Assembly (NCBI GenBank): GCA_017560945.1 | Contig: JAFZDY010000018.1 | Span: forward strand, 1-64,000 | Length of the DNA: 64,000 bases | From: Bacteroidaceae bacterium | GTDB lineage: Bacteria; Bacteroidota; Bacteroidia; Bacteroidales; Bacteroidaceae | Direction: 5' to 3' | Part shown: positions 54,918 to 64,000 of the stretch, in pieces | Layout: each line of letters starts with the position of its first letter | Numbering within the stretch: the stretch's first letter is position 1 | Position numbers and translations under genes: made by a program | The notes under the pieces: generated by a model | Database searches by the model: none | What the model was told of the DNA's origin: nothing | Seen by the model: the letters and a program-made list of their open reading frames with translations, nothing else

Positions 54918-55021
54918 TCACTTGGTGAAGTGCTTGTTTCTACTTGCCTAAGTACTTCTCGCTACTTGCCCAAGTAGTCACGGCTACTTGCCCAAGTAGC
55001 AAAGGCTACTTTCCCAAGTAG
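54918..55021. repeat. Exact 22-nt-period palindrome array between addA and addB (array E)
   Basis: Units start at 54918, 54940, 54962, 54984 and 55006. The last four read CTACTTGCCTAAGTAC, CTACTTGCCCAAGTAG (twice) and CTACTTTCCCAAGTAG; the first (TCACTTGGTGAAGTGC) is more diverged. Each is an imperfect palindrome of about 16 nt separated by 6 nt of non-conserved sequence (TTCTCG, TCACGG, CAAAGG). In RNA each unit could form a small hairpin. Confidence 0.85.
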
Positions 55022-55066
55022 AAAATGGTTTTTTGAATACATCTATATGTTATTGAAAGTCAATAC

Positions 55067-58000
55067 CTAACACACTTCGGTAATTTCCCCTTTATAGACG
55101 TACCAAAGGTAACCTCTTACTTGGGTGTATCCCATGCGATGGAGTAGTTGCATATACTCCTTTACTTGGGTGGTGTACGACTCGCGCGGAGTACCAAACT
55201 TGAAGTCTACTACTACCATCTGAGTGCCATCGGGTGAAAGCATTACACGGTCGGGGCGACGCAGATGAGTCTCTTCACCTTGACGGAAGATGATGGCCTG
55301 TTCGTTGAACAATCGCCATTCGGGTGTAAACCATTCGGCACCTTGCGGATGATTCAATGCCCGTTCGACAATGCGTTTCACGTCTGTCATACTCATTCGG
55401 CTACCGAATAGTCCATCCATCTCCATTCGTTTCATCAGTGGTTCTACATCATTGGCCGTACGTATGGCTGAGAAGATGTGATGCAGCAGACGACCTTGGC
55501 GCAGATAGAGTTCTTGCTCATCGAGTTCGTTCTCCTCACCTCGGATAAAGTCTGCCGAACGATTGCTTTGGCGAAACTCCAAGGGACGATTGTAACTTTC
55601 GAACTTTACACTCATATTCTCAGGTTGTTGCACCATGAGGTTAGTAGATTCCTTCTCAGTTTTCTCTTGTGGTAAGCACATGTTACCTCGTTCAAAAGGA
55701 GTTTCAGCATCGTATCCAGGGAGAATCTTTCTAAGAGTCTCTTGCATCAAGGTGGAGACACCAAAACTCTTTTCCTTTTTTCGTCCCATCACAATGAGGT
55801 TAGCCGTAGCGCGTGTGAAGGCAACGTACAGTATGTTGAGGTTATCAACCCATAATTCGAGTCGCTCCTTCAGGTAGGGTTCGTGATAAGCAGAGAGGTT
55901 CATCTCATTGCCATACCTGATGGGGAGAAGTTCCATTTGGTCATAAGGTTCAGCAAGGGGTTTACACCAAACGGTCTGACCTGGTCGCTCATTCTCCATC
56001 TGCCAATTGCAGAAGGGTACAAGTACAGTGTGAAACTCCAAACCCTTAGAGTTGTGGATGGAGAACATACGAATACCCTCGACATTGCCCGATGGTATAG
56101 TCTTGCTTGACAACCTCTCATCCCAATGACGAAGGAAACTATCGTAGTCAGCCGTATGATTCTTCAAGTACTCAGTCACTGCATCGAAGAAGGGGAGAAG
56201 GTAGGCTTCCTCTCCTGCTTGATGGTGCAAGCCAAAGAGCATTACCAATGTTTCCAATAACTCGTAAAGTGGCATACGACGAAGTGTATCCATCTCTTCC
56301 ACAAAGGATTGGGGAAGGAAGTCATTGAGGTTGTCTGCTTGTAGCTTATCCCATTGGAAAGGTTCGTTGCCCTTGTGACAAAGTGTGGCAAGGTGAGCAC
56401 GTGCAATGGTGTCTTCGGGATGTGACAATACACGTACGGCTTGTACTAATGTGTGTAGAGCAGTTGAAGCATCCATGCGATAGGCTTCATTGGAAACTAC
56501 ATTTACTCCTGGCAATGCGAGTTTGAAGTAGTCGGCTATCAAGGGTATAAAGCGATTCTTTCGCACAAGTATGGCTATGTCCTTTGATCGTATTCCACTC
56601 TGCAACAGGGTGCTTACCTCCTCGGCAAGGGTTTGTAGTGTAGCCTCTTCGTAGGTGAGTTCATCCGTTTGTGCAGGGAAACATACTTTTACATACCCTT
56701 TTCCATTGGGTTTACCTTCTGGAAACTCCTGACACACATCTTTGTAAGCATTCAGTAAGGGTGTGCAATCCTCCTTTTGGTCTTCTCGATGACGAACGTT
56801 CAGTACTTCGATTGCCGAGGTGAAGAAGTCATTATTGAATCGGATAATTTCCTCTTCGCTTCGTCGATTGGTCGTAAGACTTTTTTCTTCAATGTCGAAG
56901 GCATTGAGCTTACCTTTCAAGTTATTCAATATTCCCCAATCGCCGCTACGCCAACGATATATGGCCTGCTTCACATCTCCTACAATCAGGCTATCAGCAC
57001 CTTGCGAGAGTCCTTCGATGAGGAGCATATGAAAGTTCTTCCATTGCAATCGCGAGGTGTCTTGAAACTCATCTATCATCACATGACGTATGTTGGCTCC
57101 TATCTTCTCGAATACAAAGGAGGAGTCACCGTCTTGAATGAGTTCGCTAAGGAGTATGTTTGTCTCGGCCAGCAGGAATTGGTTCTTTCGCTTGTTCAAC
57201 TCGTGTACTTCCTCGTCGATGGCGGCCAAAAGGCTTACCTTGTTGATGTGTTCGAGCGACAGGTTGCATGAGTTTATGATGTGGATAGACTTCATTCTTG
57301 TATCCTCAGCCTTGTTGAGTAGGGTTTTCATCTCCTCGAGGAAGGCATCGTCTTTCAGTACATCGTGACAATTCTTTGCACGCCACTCGTTGATGTCGAG
57401 CAGACATTTCTCAACCGTCGTATTGCGTACTTTGTTGGAGTATTCACCTTCGCTCAATTTCTTGAAGTAACTGCCTATACCCTTTGCACCACCCTTGAAT
57501 ACCGAGTAGTCAATGCCTCGCACCTCCAATTGTTGGAAGAATGTATCGGCTATATTTTTAATAGACGCTTCCGATTTTTTTCTCTCACTGAGGAGAACTT
57601 TTTTGTAGGTAGAGATGAAATCTTTGTTCTTCAACTTCTCGTGTAGTTTGATGCGTTTCTCCATAAACTCCTCACGGAAGATGTCTCGTCCAAACTCCTT
57701 AATGGAGTCAATCACTTTCCACGTTTTGTCTTCCTTTATCAGTTCATTGATGTAGGTGAGCAGGTGGGTGAATACAGGTGAATGGATGTCGAGTTGCTCG
57801 ATGAGTGTATCTACGGCCTTGTCAAGCACCGTGGTCGTGTCCAATTCGATGTTCATACTTGCACCAAGGCCAAGTTCTCGCGCAAGGTTGCGCATTACCA
57901 TTTGGAAGAACGAGTCGATGGTGGTTACTTGAAAACGACTGTAGTCATGTATCAGTTTGGTGAGTGCATCAGCAGCACGCTCCTTCACCGCTTCGGATGA

Positions 58001-58243
58001 CATTTGCAACTCGTCGCATATCTTTTGCAGATAGGCTTTCGAGTCCTTGTCGCCAGTAGCAATGCCGTATAGTTGACTCAGTATGCGTTCCTTCATCTCA
58101 CCAGTGGCTTTGTTGGTAAAAGTCACGGCAAGTATGTTGCGATAAGCCACAGGATTTTGTATCAGTAACTTGATGTACTCTACGGCCAAGGTAAATGTCT
58201 TTCCAGACCCAGCCGATGCTTTATAGACAAGTAATGAGGACAC
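55067..58243 (-). CDS. AddA-like UvrD-family helicase/nuclease
   Basis: The product has about 1058 residues if it starts with GTG at 58243 (SSLLVYKASAGSGKTFTLAV), which is where Bacteroidetes homologues begin; the open frame extends to 58306. Walker A is ASAGSGKT, Walker B is MIDEFQDTSRLQW, motif III-VI elements such as IVGDVKQAIYRWRSGD, HNSKGLEF and LYVAFTRA are present. The C-terminal nuclease has RPDRVMLSPDG and VVVDFKFG with the catalytic D and K. It acts with AddB to process broken DNA ends for RecA. Confidence 0.9.
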   Translation of the reverse strand: MSSLLVYKASAGSGKTFTLAVEYIKLLIQNPVAYRNILAVTFTNKATGEMKERILSQLYGIATGDKDSKAYLQKICDELQMSSEAVKERAADALTKLIHDYSRFQVTTIDSFFQMVMRNLARELGLGASMNIELDTTTVLDKAVDTLIEQLDIHSPVFTHLLTYINELIKEDKTWKVIDSIKEFGRDIFREEFMEKRIKLHEKLKNKDFISTYKKVLLSERKKSEASIKNIADTFFQQLEVRGIDYSVFKGGAKGIGSYFKKLSEGEYSNKVRNTTVEKCLLDINEWRAKNCHDVLKDDAFLEEMKTLLNKAEDTRMKSIHIINSCNLSLEHINKVSLLAAIDEEVHELNKRKNQFLLAETNILLSELIQDGDSSFVFEKIGANIRHVMIDEFQDTSRLQWKNFHMLLIEGLSQGADSLIVGDVKQAIYRWRSGDWGILNNLKGKLNAFDIEEKSLTTNRRSEEEIIRFNNDFFTSAIEVLNVRHREDQKEDCTPLLNAYKDVCQEFPEGKPNGKGYVKVCFPAQTDELTYEEATLQTLAEEVSTLLQSGIRSKDIAILVRKNRFIPLIADYFKLALPGVNVVSNEAYRMDASTALHTLVQAVRVLSHPEDTIARAHLATLCHKGNEPFQWDKLQADNLNDFLPQSFVEEMDTLRRMPLYELLETLVMLFGLHHQAGEEAYLLPFFDAVTEYLKNHTADYDSFLRHWDERLSSKTIPSGNVEGIRMFSIHNSKGLEFHTVLVPFCNWQMENERPGQTVWCKPLAEPYDQMELLPIRYGNEMNLSAYHEPYLKERLELWVDNLNILYVAFTRATANLIVMGRKKEKSFGVSTLMQETLRKILPGYDAETPFERGNMCLPQEKTEKESTNLMVQQPENMSVKFESYNRPLEFRQSNRSADFIRGEENELDEQELYLRQGRLLHHIFSAIRTANDVEPLMKRMEMDGLFGSRMSMTDVKRIVERALNHPQGAEWFTPEWRLFNEQAIIFRQGEETHLRRPDRVMLSPDGTQMVVVDFKFGTPRESYTTQVKEYMQLLHRMGYTQVRGYLWYVYKGEITEVC

Positions 58244-58519
58244 GATGGTTATTGTTTTGGTTGATGTATAATTCCCTTTTTCTCTATACATGTGCATGTG
58301 ATACACTCGGCCACTGAATGCGATTCATTCATAGTTTGAACGAGGCTCATGCGACGAGTGGAGTTTGCAAAATGGCATTCTCCTCACGTTTAACTATACA
58401 AATATACTCAATGAGGGGCGGAAATTTAGGATTGAGAGCATTTTTTTTTAGTTAATTAACGGTTAATTCAAACTTTATATAGAACTTTGCAGGCGAATAA
58501 TAAATAGGCATCAATTCGT

Positions 58520-59149
58520 ATGGACAAACCTGTATGCAAAGCGGCTTTGTTTGACTTCGATGGAACGTTGGTCGACACTGAACCTCAGTACAGCATCTTT
58601 TGGGGAAGGCAAGGGGAGAGGTATCACCCTGAAATACCAAACTTCGAACGCGTCATCAAAGGTCAGACACTCGGTCAGATATTTGATGGATACTTTTCCA
58701 ATATGCCTGAGGTGCAGAAACTGATAACAGAGGAACTGAATGAGTTTGAGCAAACAATGAAGTTCGCCTACATCAGCGGAGCCAAGGAGTATGTCTTGCG
58801 TTTGCGTGAAAAAGGTATCAAGACGGCCATTGTCACTAGTTCGAATGACAAGAAGATGGCTCACGTCTATCGTGCTTGTCCCGAGGTGAAGGAGATGTTC
58901 GACCTCATACTGACGTCCGACATGTTTACCCGTTCGAAGCCCGACCCCGATTGCTTCCTTACCGCGGCCAACTTATTGGGATGTACTCCCGACGAATGTG
59001 TGGTGTACGAAGACTCGCTACATGGTCTACAAGCCGCTCGTAATGCTTGTATGAGGGTAATAGCACTTGCTACCACATTGCCAGCTGAACGCATAGCCCC
59101 ACTTGCTGATGAGGTGTGGACAGACTTCAATGATGCAGACATAGACTAA
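58520..59149 (+). CDS. HAD-superfamily hydrolase (beta-phosphoglucomutase-like)
   Basis: The 209-residue product has the HAD motifs FDFDGTLVDTE (nucleophile), TAIVTSSN (motif II), KPDPDCFLTAA (motif III lysine) and YEDSLHGLQAA (motif IV) with a helical cap between I and II, as in the PGM/phosphatase subgroup. The substrate, probably a small sugar or nucleotide phosphate, cannot be read. It is divergent from addA and 50 nt upstream of panB. Confidence 0.9.
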   Translation: MDKPVCKAALFDFDGTLVDTEPQYSIFWGRQGERYHPEIPNFERVIKGQTLGQIFDGYFSNMPEVQKLITEELNEFEQTMKFAYISGAKEYVLRLREKGIKTAIVTSSNDKKMAHVYRACPEVKEMFDLILTSDMFTRSKPDPDCFLTAANLLGCTPDECVVYEDSLHGLQAARNACMRVIALATTLPAERIAPLADEVWTDFNDADID

Positions 59150-59199
59150 GCAAAGAAATAAAATAAGAAATAAACAATTCATAATTTAGAATTAACAAC

Positions 59200-60021
59200 A
59201 TGGCAGGATATATTTCCGATGACAATCGCAAGGTGACAACTCACCGATTGATAGAGATGAAGAAGCGTGGCGAAAAAATCTCTATGCTTACCTCGTATGA
59301 CTACACTACTGCTCAAATTGTGGATGGTGCAGGCATTGATGTAATACTTGTAGGCGACTCTGCCTCAAACGTGATGGCAGGTAACACTACCACACTCCCC
59401 ATTACCCTTGACCAAATGATATATCACGGCAAATCAGTAGTGCGTGGCGTAAAGCGTGCATTGGTAATAGTGGATATGCCCTTTGGCTCATATCAGGGAA
59501 ATGAGTTGGAAGGACTCTCTTCAGCCATCCGCATAATGAAGGAGAGCCATGCCGATGCATTGAAAATGGAAGGTGGAGAAGAAATCATACCTACCGTAAA
59601 GCGCATCATTTCAGCAGGTATACCCGTTATGGGACACTTGGGATTGATGCCACAATCCATCAACAAATATGGTACTTATGCCGTACGTGCCAAGGAAGAT
59701 AGCGAAGCTGAAAAACTCATTCGCGATGCACACCTCTTGGAAGAGGCAGGATGCTTTGGATTGGTACTTGAGAAGATTCCTGCTGACCTTGCCGCTCGTG
59801 TAGCAAGCGAACTCACCATACCTGTAATAGGTATCGGTGCAGGAAATGACGTAGATGGACAGGTATTGGTGGTTACCGATATGTTGGGTATGACTCAAGG
59901 TTTTCGTCCTCGTTTCCTCCGTCTGTATGCCGACTTGCATGAAGTTATGACAAGTGCCATTGGCCGATATATTGAAGATGTAAAGAGTGGCGACTTCCCC
60001 AACGAGAAAGAGCAATACTAA
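59200..60021 (+). CDS. panB: 3-methyl-2-oxobutanoate hydroxymethyltransferase
   Basis: The 273-residue product makes ketopantoate from alpha-ketoisovalerate and methylenetetrahydrofolate, the first committed step of pantothenate/CoA synthesis. Conserved stretches are [56 protein letters not shown] and the catalytic-glutamate region [12 protein letters not shown]. Length is standard. No other pan gene is in the window. Confidence 0.95.
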   Translation: MAGYISDDNRKVTTHRLIEMKKRGEKISMLTSYDYTTAQIVDGAGIDVILVGDSASNVMAGNTTTLPITLDQMIYHGKSVVRGVKRALVIVDMPFGSYQGNELEGLSSAIRIMKESHADALKMEGGEEIIPTVKRIISAGIPVMGHLGLMPQSINKYGTYAVRAKEDSEAEKLIRDAHLLEEAGCFGLVLEKIPADLAARVASELTIPVIGIGAGNDVDGQVLVVTDMLGMTQGFRPRFLRLYADLHEVMTSAIGRYIEDVKSGDFPNEKEQY

Positions 60022-60092
60022 GAAGTAGAGTAGGAGAGCGAAAGGATGTAGAGAACTCCTTTCGTTTTTTATATTCAACCTATTAAAAACAG

Positions 60093-60133
60093 AATCAGGT
60101 GAGCAAACTATAATGTTACTCACCTGATTTTTT
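60093..60133. terminator. Bidirectional terminator between panB and the sugar porter
   Basis: AATCAGGTGAG (60093-60103) pairs with CTCACCTGATT (60119-60129) and is followed by TTTT. On the minus strand the stem is followed by CTGTTTTTAAT. It can serve both convergent genes. Confidence 0.75.
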
Positions 60134-60165
60134 ATGTACTTATTTTATTTAAGTGCAATTGAGAA

Positions 60166-61650
60166 TTACTTGCGATTCTTCCACAAGTTAGTCATGTCTT
60201 CCAAAGTCTTACCCTTAGTCTCAGGAACAAGCTTCCATACGAAGATAGCAGCTGCTACACAGATGATACCATAGAGTGCGTAAGCAAACATATGACCAAA
60301 GTTTTCACCCATGTCGCCAAGGCGCATGTTGTACATAGGCAAGAATGTTGAAGAAACGATGAAGTTGAAAATCCACTGGAATGCTACGGCAATAGCAACA
60401 GCAGCACCACGAATAGTATTGGGGAAGATTTCAGAAATCAATACCCAGCAGATGGGACCCCAGCTAAACATAAATGATGCACTGTAAACCATGATGCTGA
60501 TTACAGCCAGGATAGCGGGCAAACCAGATATTACATTGCAAAGTGCTACACCAAATGCACCAATAGCCATACCTATAGAACCATAGATGAGCAAAGGCTT
60601 ACGTCCCCACTTCTCAACAGTGAAGATAGCAAGAAGGGTGAACAAGATGTTTACAATACCCATCAATACAGTCTGTACCATGGGGTTACCCATACCCATT
60701 GTTTCGAAAATACGAGGAGCAAAGTACAACACAGCATTGATACCTACAGCCTGCTGGAATACGCTCAACATCACACCAATGAAGATTACCAACCAACCAT
60801 AAGTGAAGAGGCGCTCAGTCTTTTCCTGAGAAGTAGCCTTGATGTCAGCAAGGATTGACTTAGCACGAGTAGTACCATTGATACGCTCGAGGATGTGCAA
60901 AGCCTTGTCATCCTTACCAGTCATAGCCAAATAACGAGGAGTCTCAGGTACACACAAGATAAGGAGTGTGAACAAACCTGCAGGGATTGCTTCACTACCA
61001 AACATCAAACGCCAACCAGTTGTGATACTCCAGTTTCCATCACCGAGGAGCAATGCACCGTTAGTGATAGCATTGATACCTTCAGCACTCTTTTGAATAA
61101 CAGGAGCAATGTGGTCGCCCAAGATGACCAAATTAACGAAGTAAACTACCAACTGACCGAAGATGATGGCAAACTGGTTCCATGATACGAGTGTACCACG
61201 AATGTTGCTGGGAGCCACCTCGGCAATATACATGGGGCAAATGGCTGAAGCCAAACCTACACCAACACCACCAAGTACACGGTAGAAATTGAACATAAGG
61301 AGCAGACTATAAGAAGGCTGTCCATACTCAAAGAACAAGAATTCAGGATAATAAGAACCCAGTGCAGACAAGAAGAAGAATGTACCTGCCCAGAAAAGAG
61401 ATTTCTTACGACCCAAGTTAGAAGCAAACCAACCTGAAAGTGCACTACCAATGATGCAACCAATCAAGGCGCTTGATGAAGTGATACCATGAAGGGCATC
61501 AGTGTACTCAAAATCGGCACCCATAAAGAAGGCTTGAAGCCCCTTCTCGGCACCTGAAATCACAGCAGTATCATATCCGAATAACAAACCACCAATAACG
61601 GCTACGGCTACGATACTAAAAAGATACGCTTTACTACCTTTTGTTTCCAT
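60166..61650 (-). CDS. Sugar porter family MFS transporter
   Basis: The 494-residue product has twelve hydrophobic helices and belongs to the sugar porter group of the major facilitator superfamily, which includes XylE. Signatures are GLLFGYDTAVISGAEKGLQ, the loop NLGRKKSLFWAG, PETPRYLAMTGKDDKAL, EKWGRKPLLIYGS, and the ending PETKGKTLEDM. It carries a proton-coupled monosaccharide; which one is not clear. A loop of extra residues (about 165-200) is common in Bacteroidetes members. Confidence 0.93.
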   Translation of the reverse strand: METKGSKAYLFSIVAVAVIGGLLFGYDTAVISGAEKGLQAFFMGADFEYTDALHGITSSSALIGCIIGSALSGWFASNLGRKKSLFWAGTFFFLSALGSYYPEFLFFEYGQPSYSLLLMFNFYRVLGGVGVGLASAICPMYIAEVAPSNIRGTLVSWNQFAIIFGQLVVYFVNLVILGDHIAPVIQKSAEGINAITNGALLLGDGNWSITTGWRLMFGSEAIPAGLFTLLILCVPETPRYLAMTGKDDKALHILERINGTTRAKSILADIKATSQEKTERLFTYGWLVIFIGVMLSVFQQAVGINAVLYFAPRIFETMGMGNPMVQTVLMGIVNILFTLLAIFTVEKWGRKPLLIYGSIGMAIGAFGVALCNVISGLPAILAVISIMVYSASFMFSWGPICWVLISEIFPNTIRGAAVAIAVAFQWIFNFIVSSTFLPMYNMRLGDMGENFGHMFAYALYGIICVAAAIFVWKLVPETKGKTLEDMTNLWKNRK

Positions 61651-61701
61651 AATGCATAATAGTTATTTAAAGTGAATAAATGATGTTTCTCTGTCTTTCT
61701 C

Positions 61702-62172
61702 TTACTCTTTTTCCTCGACCTTTACGCCCTCTTCCAACTTTTTTGCTTCCTCCGAAGCCTTTTCGAGAGCCTCCTGAAGGTCAATATCCTTTTCAGTCAT
61801 CTCACCTCGTATGTAAAGGCGAACCAAGTCATTTTCGGCATTGCTATGTACAGTTACAGTCTTGCGGAATTGTCCAGGAAAACGTCCTGCACCATTGTAT
61901 GTAACCTTCAATTCTCCCGACTCACCTGGTTTGATAGGTTCCTTCGTAAATTCAGGAACAGTACATCCACACGAAGCCACTGCCTGATGGATAACCAAGG
62001 GAACGTCACCCGTATTCTTGAACTTGAAGACACAAGTCACCACAGGGTTCTCTTCGGAAAAAGTACCAAAGTTGTGCGACGTCTTTTCAAACGTGATTTC
62101 AGCCTCTCCCTTTGCAAAAAGTGTGGCAAAACCCAACAACATCAGGCACACCACAAATGTAAGTCTTTTCAT
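61702..62172 (-). CDS. DUF1573-domain periplasmic protein
   Basis: The 156-residue product has a signal peptide (about 1-20). A single immunoglobulin-like domain of the DUF1573 type follows, with EKTSHNFGTFSE, FKFKNTGDVPLVI and ASCGCTVPEF (conserved Cys pair). The C-terminus is an acidic/lysine helix (EALEKASEEAKKLEEG). The function of the family is unknown. It stands alone between the sugar porter and the GNAT gene. Confidence 0.85.
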   Translation of the reverse strand: MKRLTFVVCLMLLGFATLFAKGEAEITFEKTSHNFGTFSEENPVVTCVFKFKNTGDVPLVIHQAVASCGCTVPEFTKEPIKPGESGELKVTYNGAGRFPGQFRKTVTVHSNAENDLVRLYIRGEMTEKDIDLQEALEKASEEAKKLEEGVKVEEKE

Positions 62173-62392
62173 ATTTCTTAAACCTTATTTTACGTTTCTT
62201 ACGACAATAATGCCACAAAGATACATTTTTCAAGCCACAATGAAGCAAGTTTGTATGAAAAAAATAACTTATTTTAGAACGAAACTGATAAAAAGAGCAT
62301 TTACTATGGCACATTCTGTATTCTTTTGTAATTTTGTACCATTAACGTAGAGGAAAATACAATAGTTCAATCATCATTACATACTTCATATT

Positions 62393-62902
62393 ATGACTAA
62401 GTTAACCATTCGCCAAGCCACCATAACTGACATCCCCCTCATCAGGGCACTTGCTACAGAAATATTCCCTCATACCTATCGTCACATACTCTCTCCTGAG
62501 CAGATTGACTATATGATGGAGTGGATGTATAGCGAAGAGAGCCTGCGTACACAGATGTCAACAGGTCATGCATTCTTCATCCCCGAGGAAGAGGGTACTC
62601 CCATAGGCTACCTATCAGTACAAACTGAGGATACCGACCATTACCATTTGCAAAAGATTTACCTTCTTCCCACATGTCAAGGAAAAGGGTATGGCAAACA
62701 GGTATTCCAATTCGCTATTGACTATGTACACTCTGTTCATCCCTCGCCATGCACCATGCAACTGAATGTCAATCGATACAACACCTCAGCCCTTCAGTTT
62801 TACCAACGTATGGGAATGTACAAGGTCAATGAAGGCGACTTCCACATAGGCCATGGCTATTACATGACCGACTACATCATGGAAATAAAGGTAGGAGAGT
62901 AG
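62393..62902 (+). CDS. GNAT family N-acetyltransferase
   Basis: The 169-residue product has the GNAT fold: ATEIFPHTYRHILSPEQIDYM at the N-terminus, the central strand GTPIGYLSVQ, LQKIYLLPTCQGKGYGKQVF with the acetyl-CoA P-loop-like QGKGYGK, and LNVNRYNTSALQFYQRMGM at the C-terminus. It transfers an acetyl group to an amine on an unknown substrate. Confidence 0.9.
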   Translation: MTKLTIRQATITDIPLIRALATEIFPHTYRHILSPEQIDYMMEWMYSEESLRTQMSTGHAFFIPEEEGTPIGYLSVQTEDTDHYHLQKIYLLPTCQGKGYGKQVFQFAIDYVHSVHPSPCTMQLNVNRYNTSALQFYQRMGMYKVNEGDFHIGHGYYMTDYIMEIKVGE

Positions 62903-62990
62903 TGCAATTTTTAGATAAAATACACTGATTTTTCCGGTTACAAAGTGTAATTTATTAAATAAGGGAATAAAATTTAATATATCGTGTATA

Positions 62991-63027
62991 AAAAAGAGAC
63001 TCCACAATCACAGCGAAGTCTCTTTTT
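62991..63027. terminator. Bidirectional terminator
   Basis: AAAAAGAGACT (62991-63001) pairs with AGTCTCTTTTT (63017-63027). It lies between the ends of the convergent GNAT and DUF4301 genes. Confidence 0.8.
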
Positions 63028-63129
63028 GTTAATCTTTAATTTTATCGATTGAGTTAAGTCGCATCATAGCGTCTTTACTCTTTCAATATTCGTTCAATAG
63101 ATAATACAACATTTTCAATATACAATCTA

Positions 63130-64000
63130 TTACTGATGTTGTTCGCGGAGTAGGTCGTTCACAGTTTTAACGGGATTGAACGTACCGAGCCCAACTTCCA
63201 CAAAGATAGTGTTCCAATCGCTCATTGCACCATTCCAAAGTCCAGGAAGTTCAAGTGCTTTCAGTTCGCGACCGCTCTTACTCTTGTAACTAATGAAGCC
63301 TGCGGCTTTGTCGACATACTTCGTAAGGTCAAACTTTTCACCTTTGTAGTTCTTAACAGCACACACAAGGTCAACGGGATTGAAGTGGGTACCTTGTTCG
63401 AACATGGCTTTCTTTTCGGCATCGTTCATATCAATCTGTGAACTTTCAAGAATCTGAAGGCTCACTGTACCATCTTGGTTATATGCAAGGAAAGGACCTC
63501 CACCAGGTTCACCCACATTTCTAACCATACCGCACACACGCATAGGTCTGTTGAGTTTATTTTTAAGGTAGAGTACAAGTTCTGCATCTTCCAAGTCCTT
63601 GATATCTGCTTTGCGACAAAGAAGTTGTTGTTGTACGAAACGGATGATTTCTTCAATCTGTTCCTGAGTATACTGTCCACTATCCAACAATTGTATGTAT
63701 TCAAATGCTTGTTTCTGTAAGGTTACAAGTACACCAGCAAGCAGGTTCTTGTAAATAACAGTCTCTTCCTTCAAACGGTCGGGTACTACGTTATCAATGT
63801 TCTTGATAAAGATGACATCTGCATCCAGGTCATTGAGGTTTTCAATGAGTGCACCATGTCCACCTGGACGGAAAAGGAGTGAGCCATCGGAATTACGGAA
63901 AGGCTTATTCTCCATATCAGCTGCTACAGTGTCAGTAGAAGATTTCTGCTCTGAAAAACTAATGTTATACTCTATATCATACTTTTGTGCATACTTTTCG
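63130..64000 (-). CDS. DUF4301 family protein, 5' end outside the window
   Basis: Only the C-terminal 290 residues are visible; the frame stays open to base 64000 (upstream of the internal Met at 63915 it reads YNISFSEQKSSTDTVAAD), so the start lies beyond the window. Conserved sequence includes FRPGGHGALIENLNDLDADV, VCGMVRNVGEPGGGPF and the C-terminal LPGLWNGAMSDWNT. It belongs to a Bacteroidetes-specific family of about 500 residues; the pattern resembles nucleotidyltransferase-like folds, but the function is not established. Confidence 0.85.
   Translation of the reverse strand, partial: EKYAQKYDIEYNISFSEQKSSTDTVAADMENKPFRNSDGSLLFRPGGHGALIENLNDLDADVIFIKNIDNVVPDRLKEETVIYKNLLAGVLVTLQKQAFEYIQLLDSGQYTQEQIEEIIRFVQQQLLCRKADIKDLEDAELVLYLKNKLNRPMRVCGMVRNVGEPGGGPFLAYNQDGTVSLQILESSQIDMNDAEKKAMFEQGTHFNPVDLVCAVKNYKGEKFDLTKYVDKAAGFISYKSKSGRELKALELPGLWNGAMSDWNTIFVEVGLGTFNPVKTVNDLLREQHQ

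Noticed and set aside
54918..55021. Terminator for addA
   Set aside because: The five hairpins lack a U-run after any unit on the minus strand, so they do not look like intrinsic terminators.

Overview
The window looks like the chromosome of a member of the Bacteroidales, most likely close to Prevotella/Bacteroides. The evidence is a SusC/SusD pair with surface lipoproteins, a type IX secretion sorting domain, an Rnf operon in the order B-C-D-G-E-A, an S16 protein with a long Ala/Glu tail, an AddA/AddB recombination pair of the Bacteroidetes type, and promoters of the form TTTG-N19-TAnnTTTG. I cannot name the species.

Layout. 1-1215 has no gene but is full of inverted repeats and short palindromes. 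1216-9535 is an AT-rich accessory island of six co-directional genes: a membrane-anchored fusion of a WalJ/YycJ-type metallo-beta-lactamase-fold hydrolase with two PD-(D/E)XK-type nuclease domains, a membrane/TPR protein, a von Willebrand A protein, an all-helical protein, a WG-repeat membrane protein and a small protein of possible NTF2-like fold. 9922-21763 is housekeeping: cytidylate-kinase-like protein, MATE transporter, mnmA, hisB, nadE, a PerR-like regulator with rubrerythrin, thioredoxin, an OmpH/Skp-like lipoprotein, pepD and nagB. 21814-24344 is what remains of a capsule export region: an SLBB export protein cut to about half length, then an AT-rich ugd. A group II intron remnant (24561-24772) lies against the rpsP terminator. 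24850-28642 holds rpsP, an OPT transporter and an acyltransferase. 28941-34657 is an RseC-like gene plus the six-gene rnf operon, an ion-pumping ferredoxin:NAD oxidoreductase. 35330-51387 is a minus-strand locus that runs susC-susD-four or five surface lipoproteins (BACON and leucine-rich repeats)-T9SS cargo, with no glycoside hydrolase. 51497-64000 holds a small membrane protein, tRNA-Arg(UCU), addB/addA, a HAD phosphatase, panB, a sugar porter, a DUF1573 protein, a GNAT acetyltransferase and the 3' part of a DUF4301 gene that leaves the window.

The most unusual observations are these. (1) The island 1216-9535: its first gene is a sharp compositional mosaic in which a complete GC-richer WalJ-like domain sits in frame between AT-rich segments, and two copies of the palindrome TTGCAAGNCTTGCAA lie upstream of its two likely promoters. 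I regard it as the best candidate for an undescribed system; its function is unknown. (2) Several non-coding arrays of imperfect palindromes with a 22-nt period but different sequences (121-198, 387-479, 9601-9683, 35044-35126, 35163-35262, 54918-55021), one of them inside the addAB transcription unit. (3) The eroded capsule locus and the intron remnant beside a terminator.
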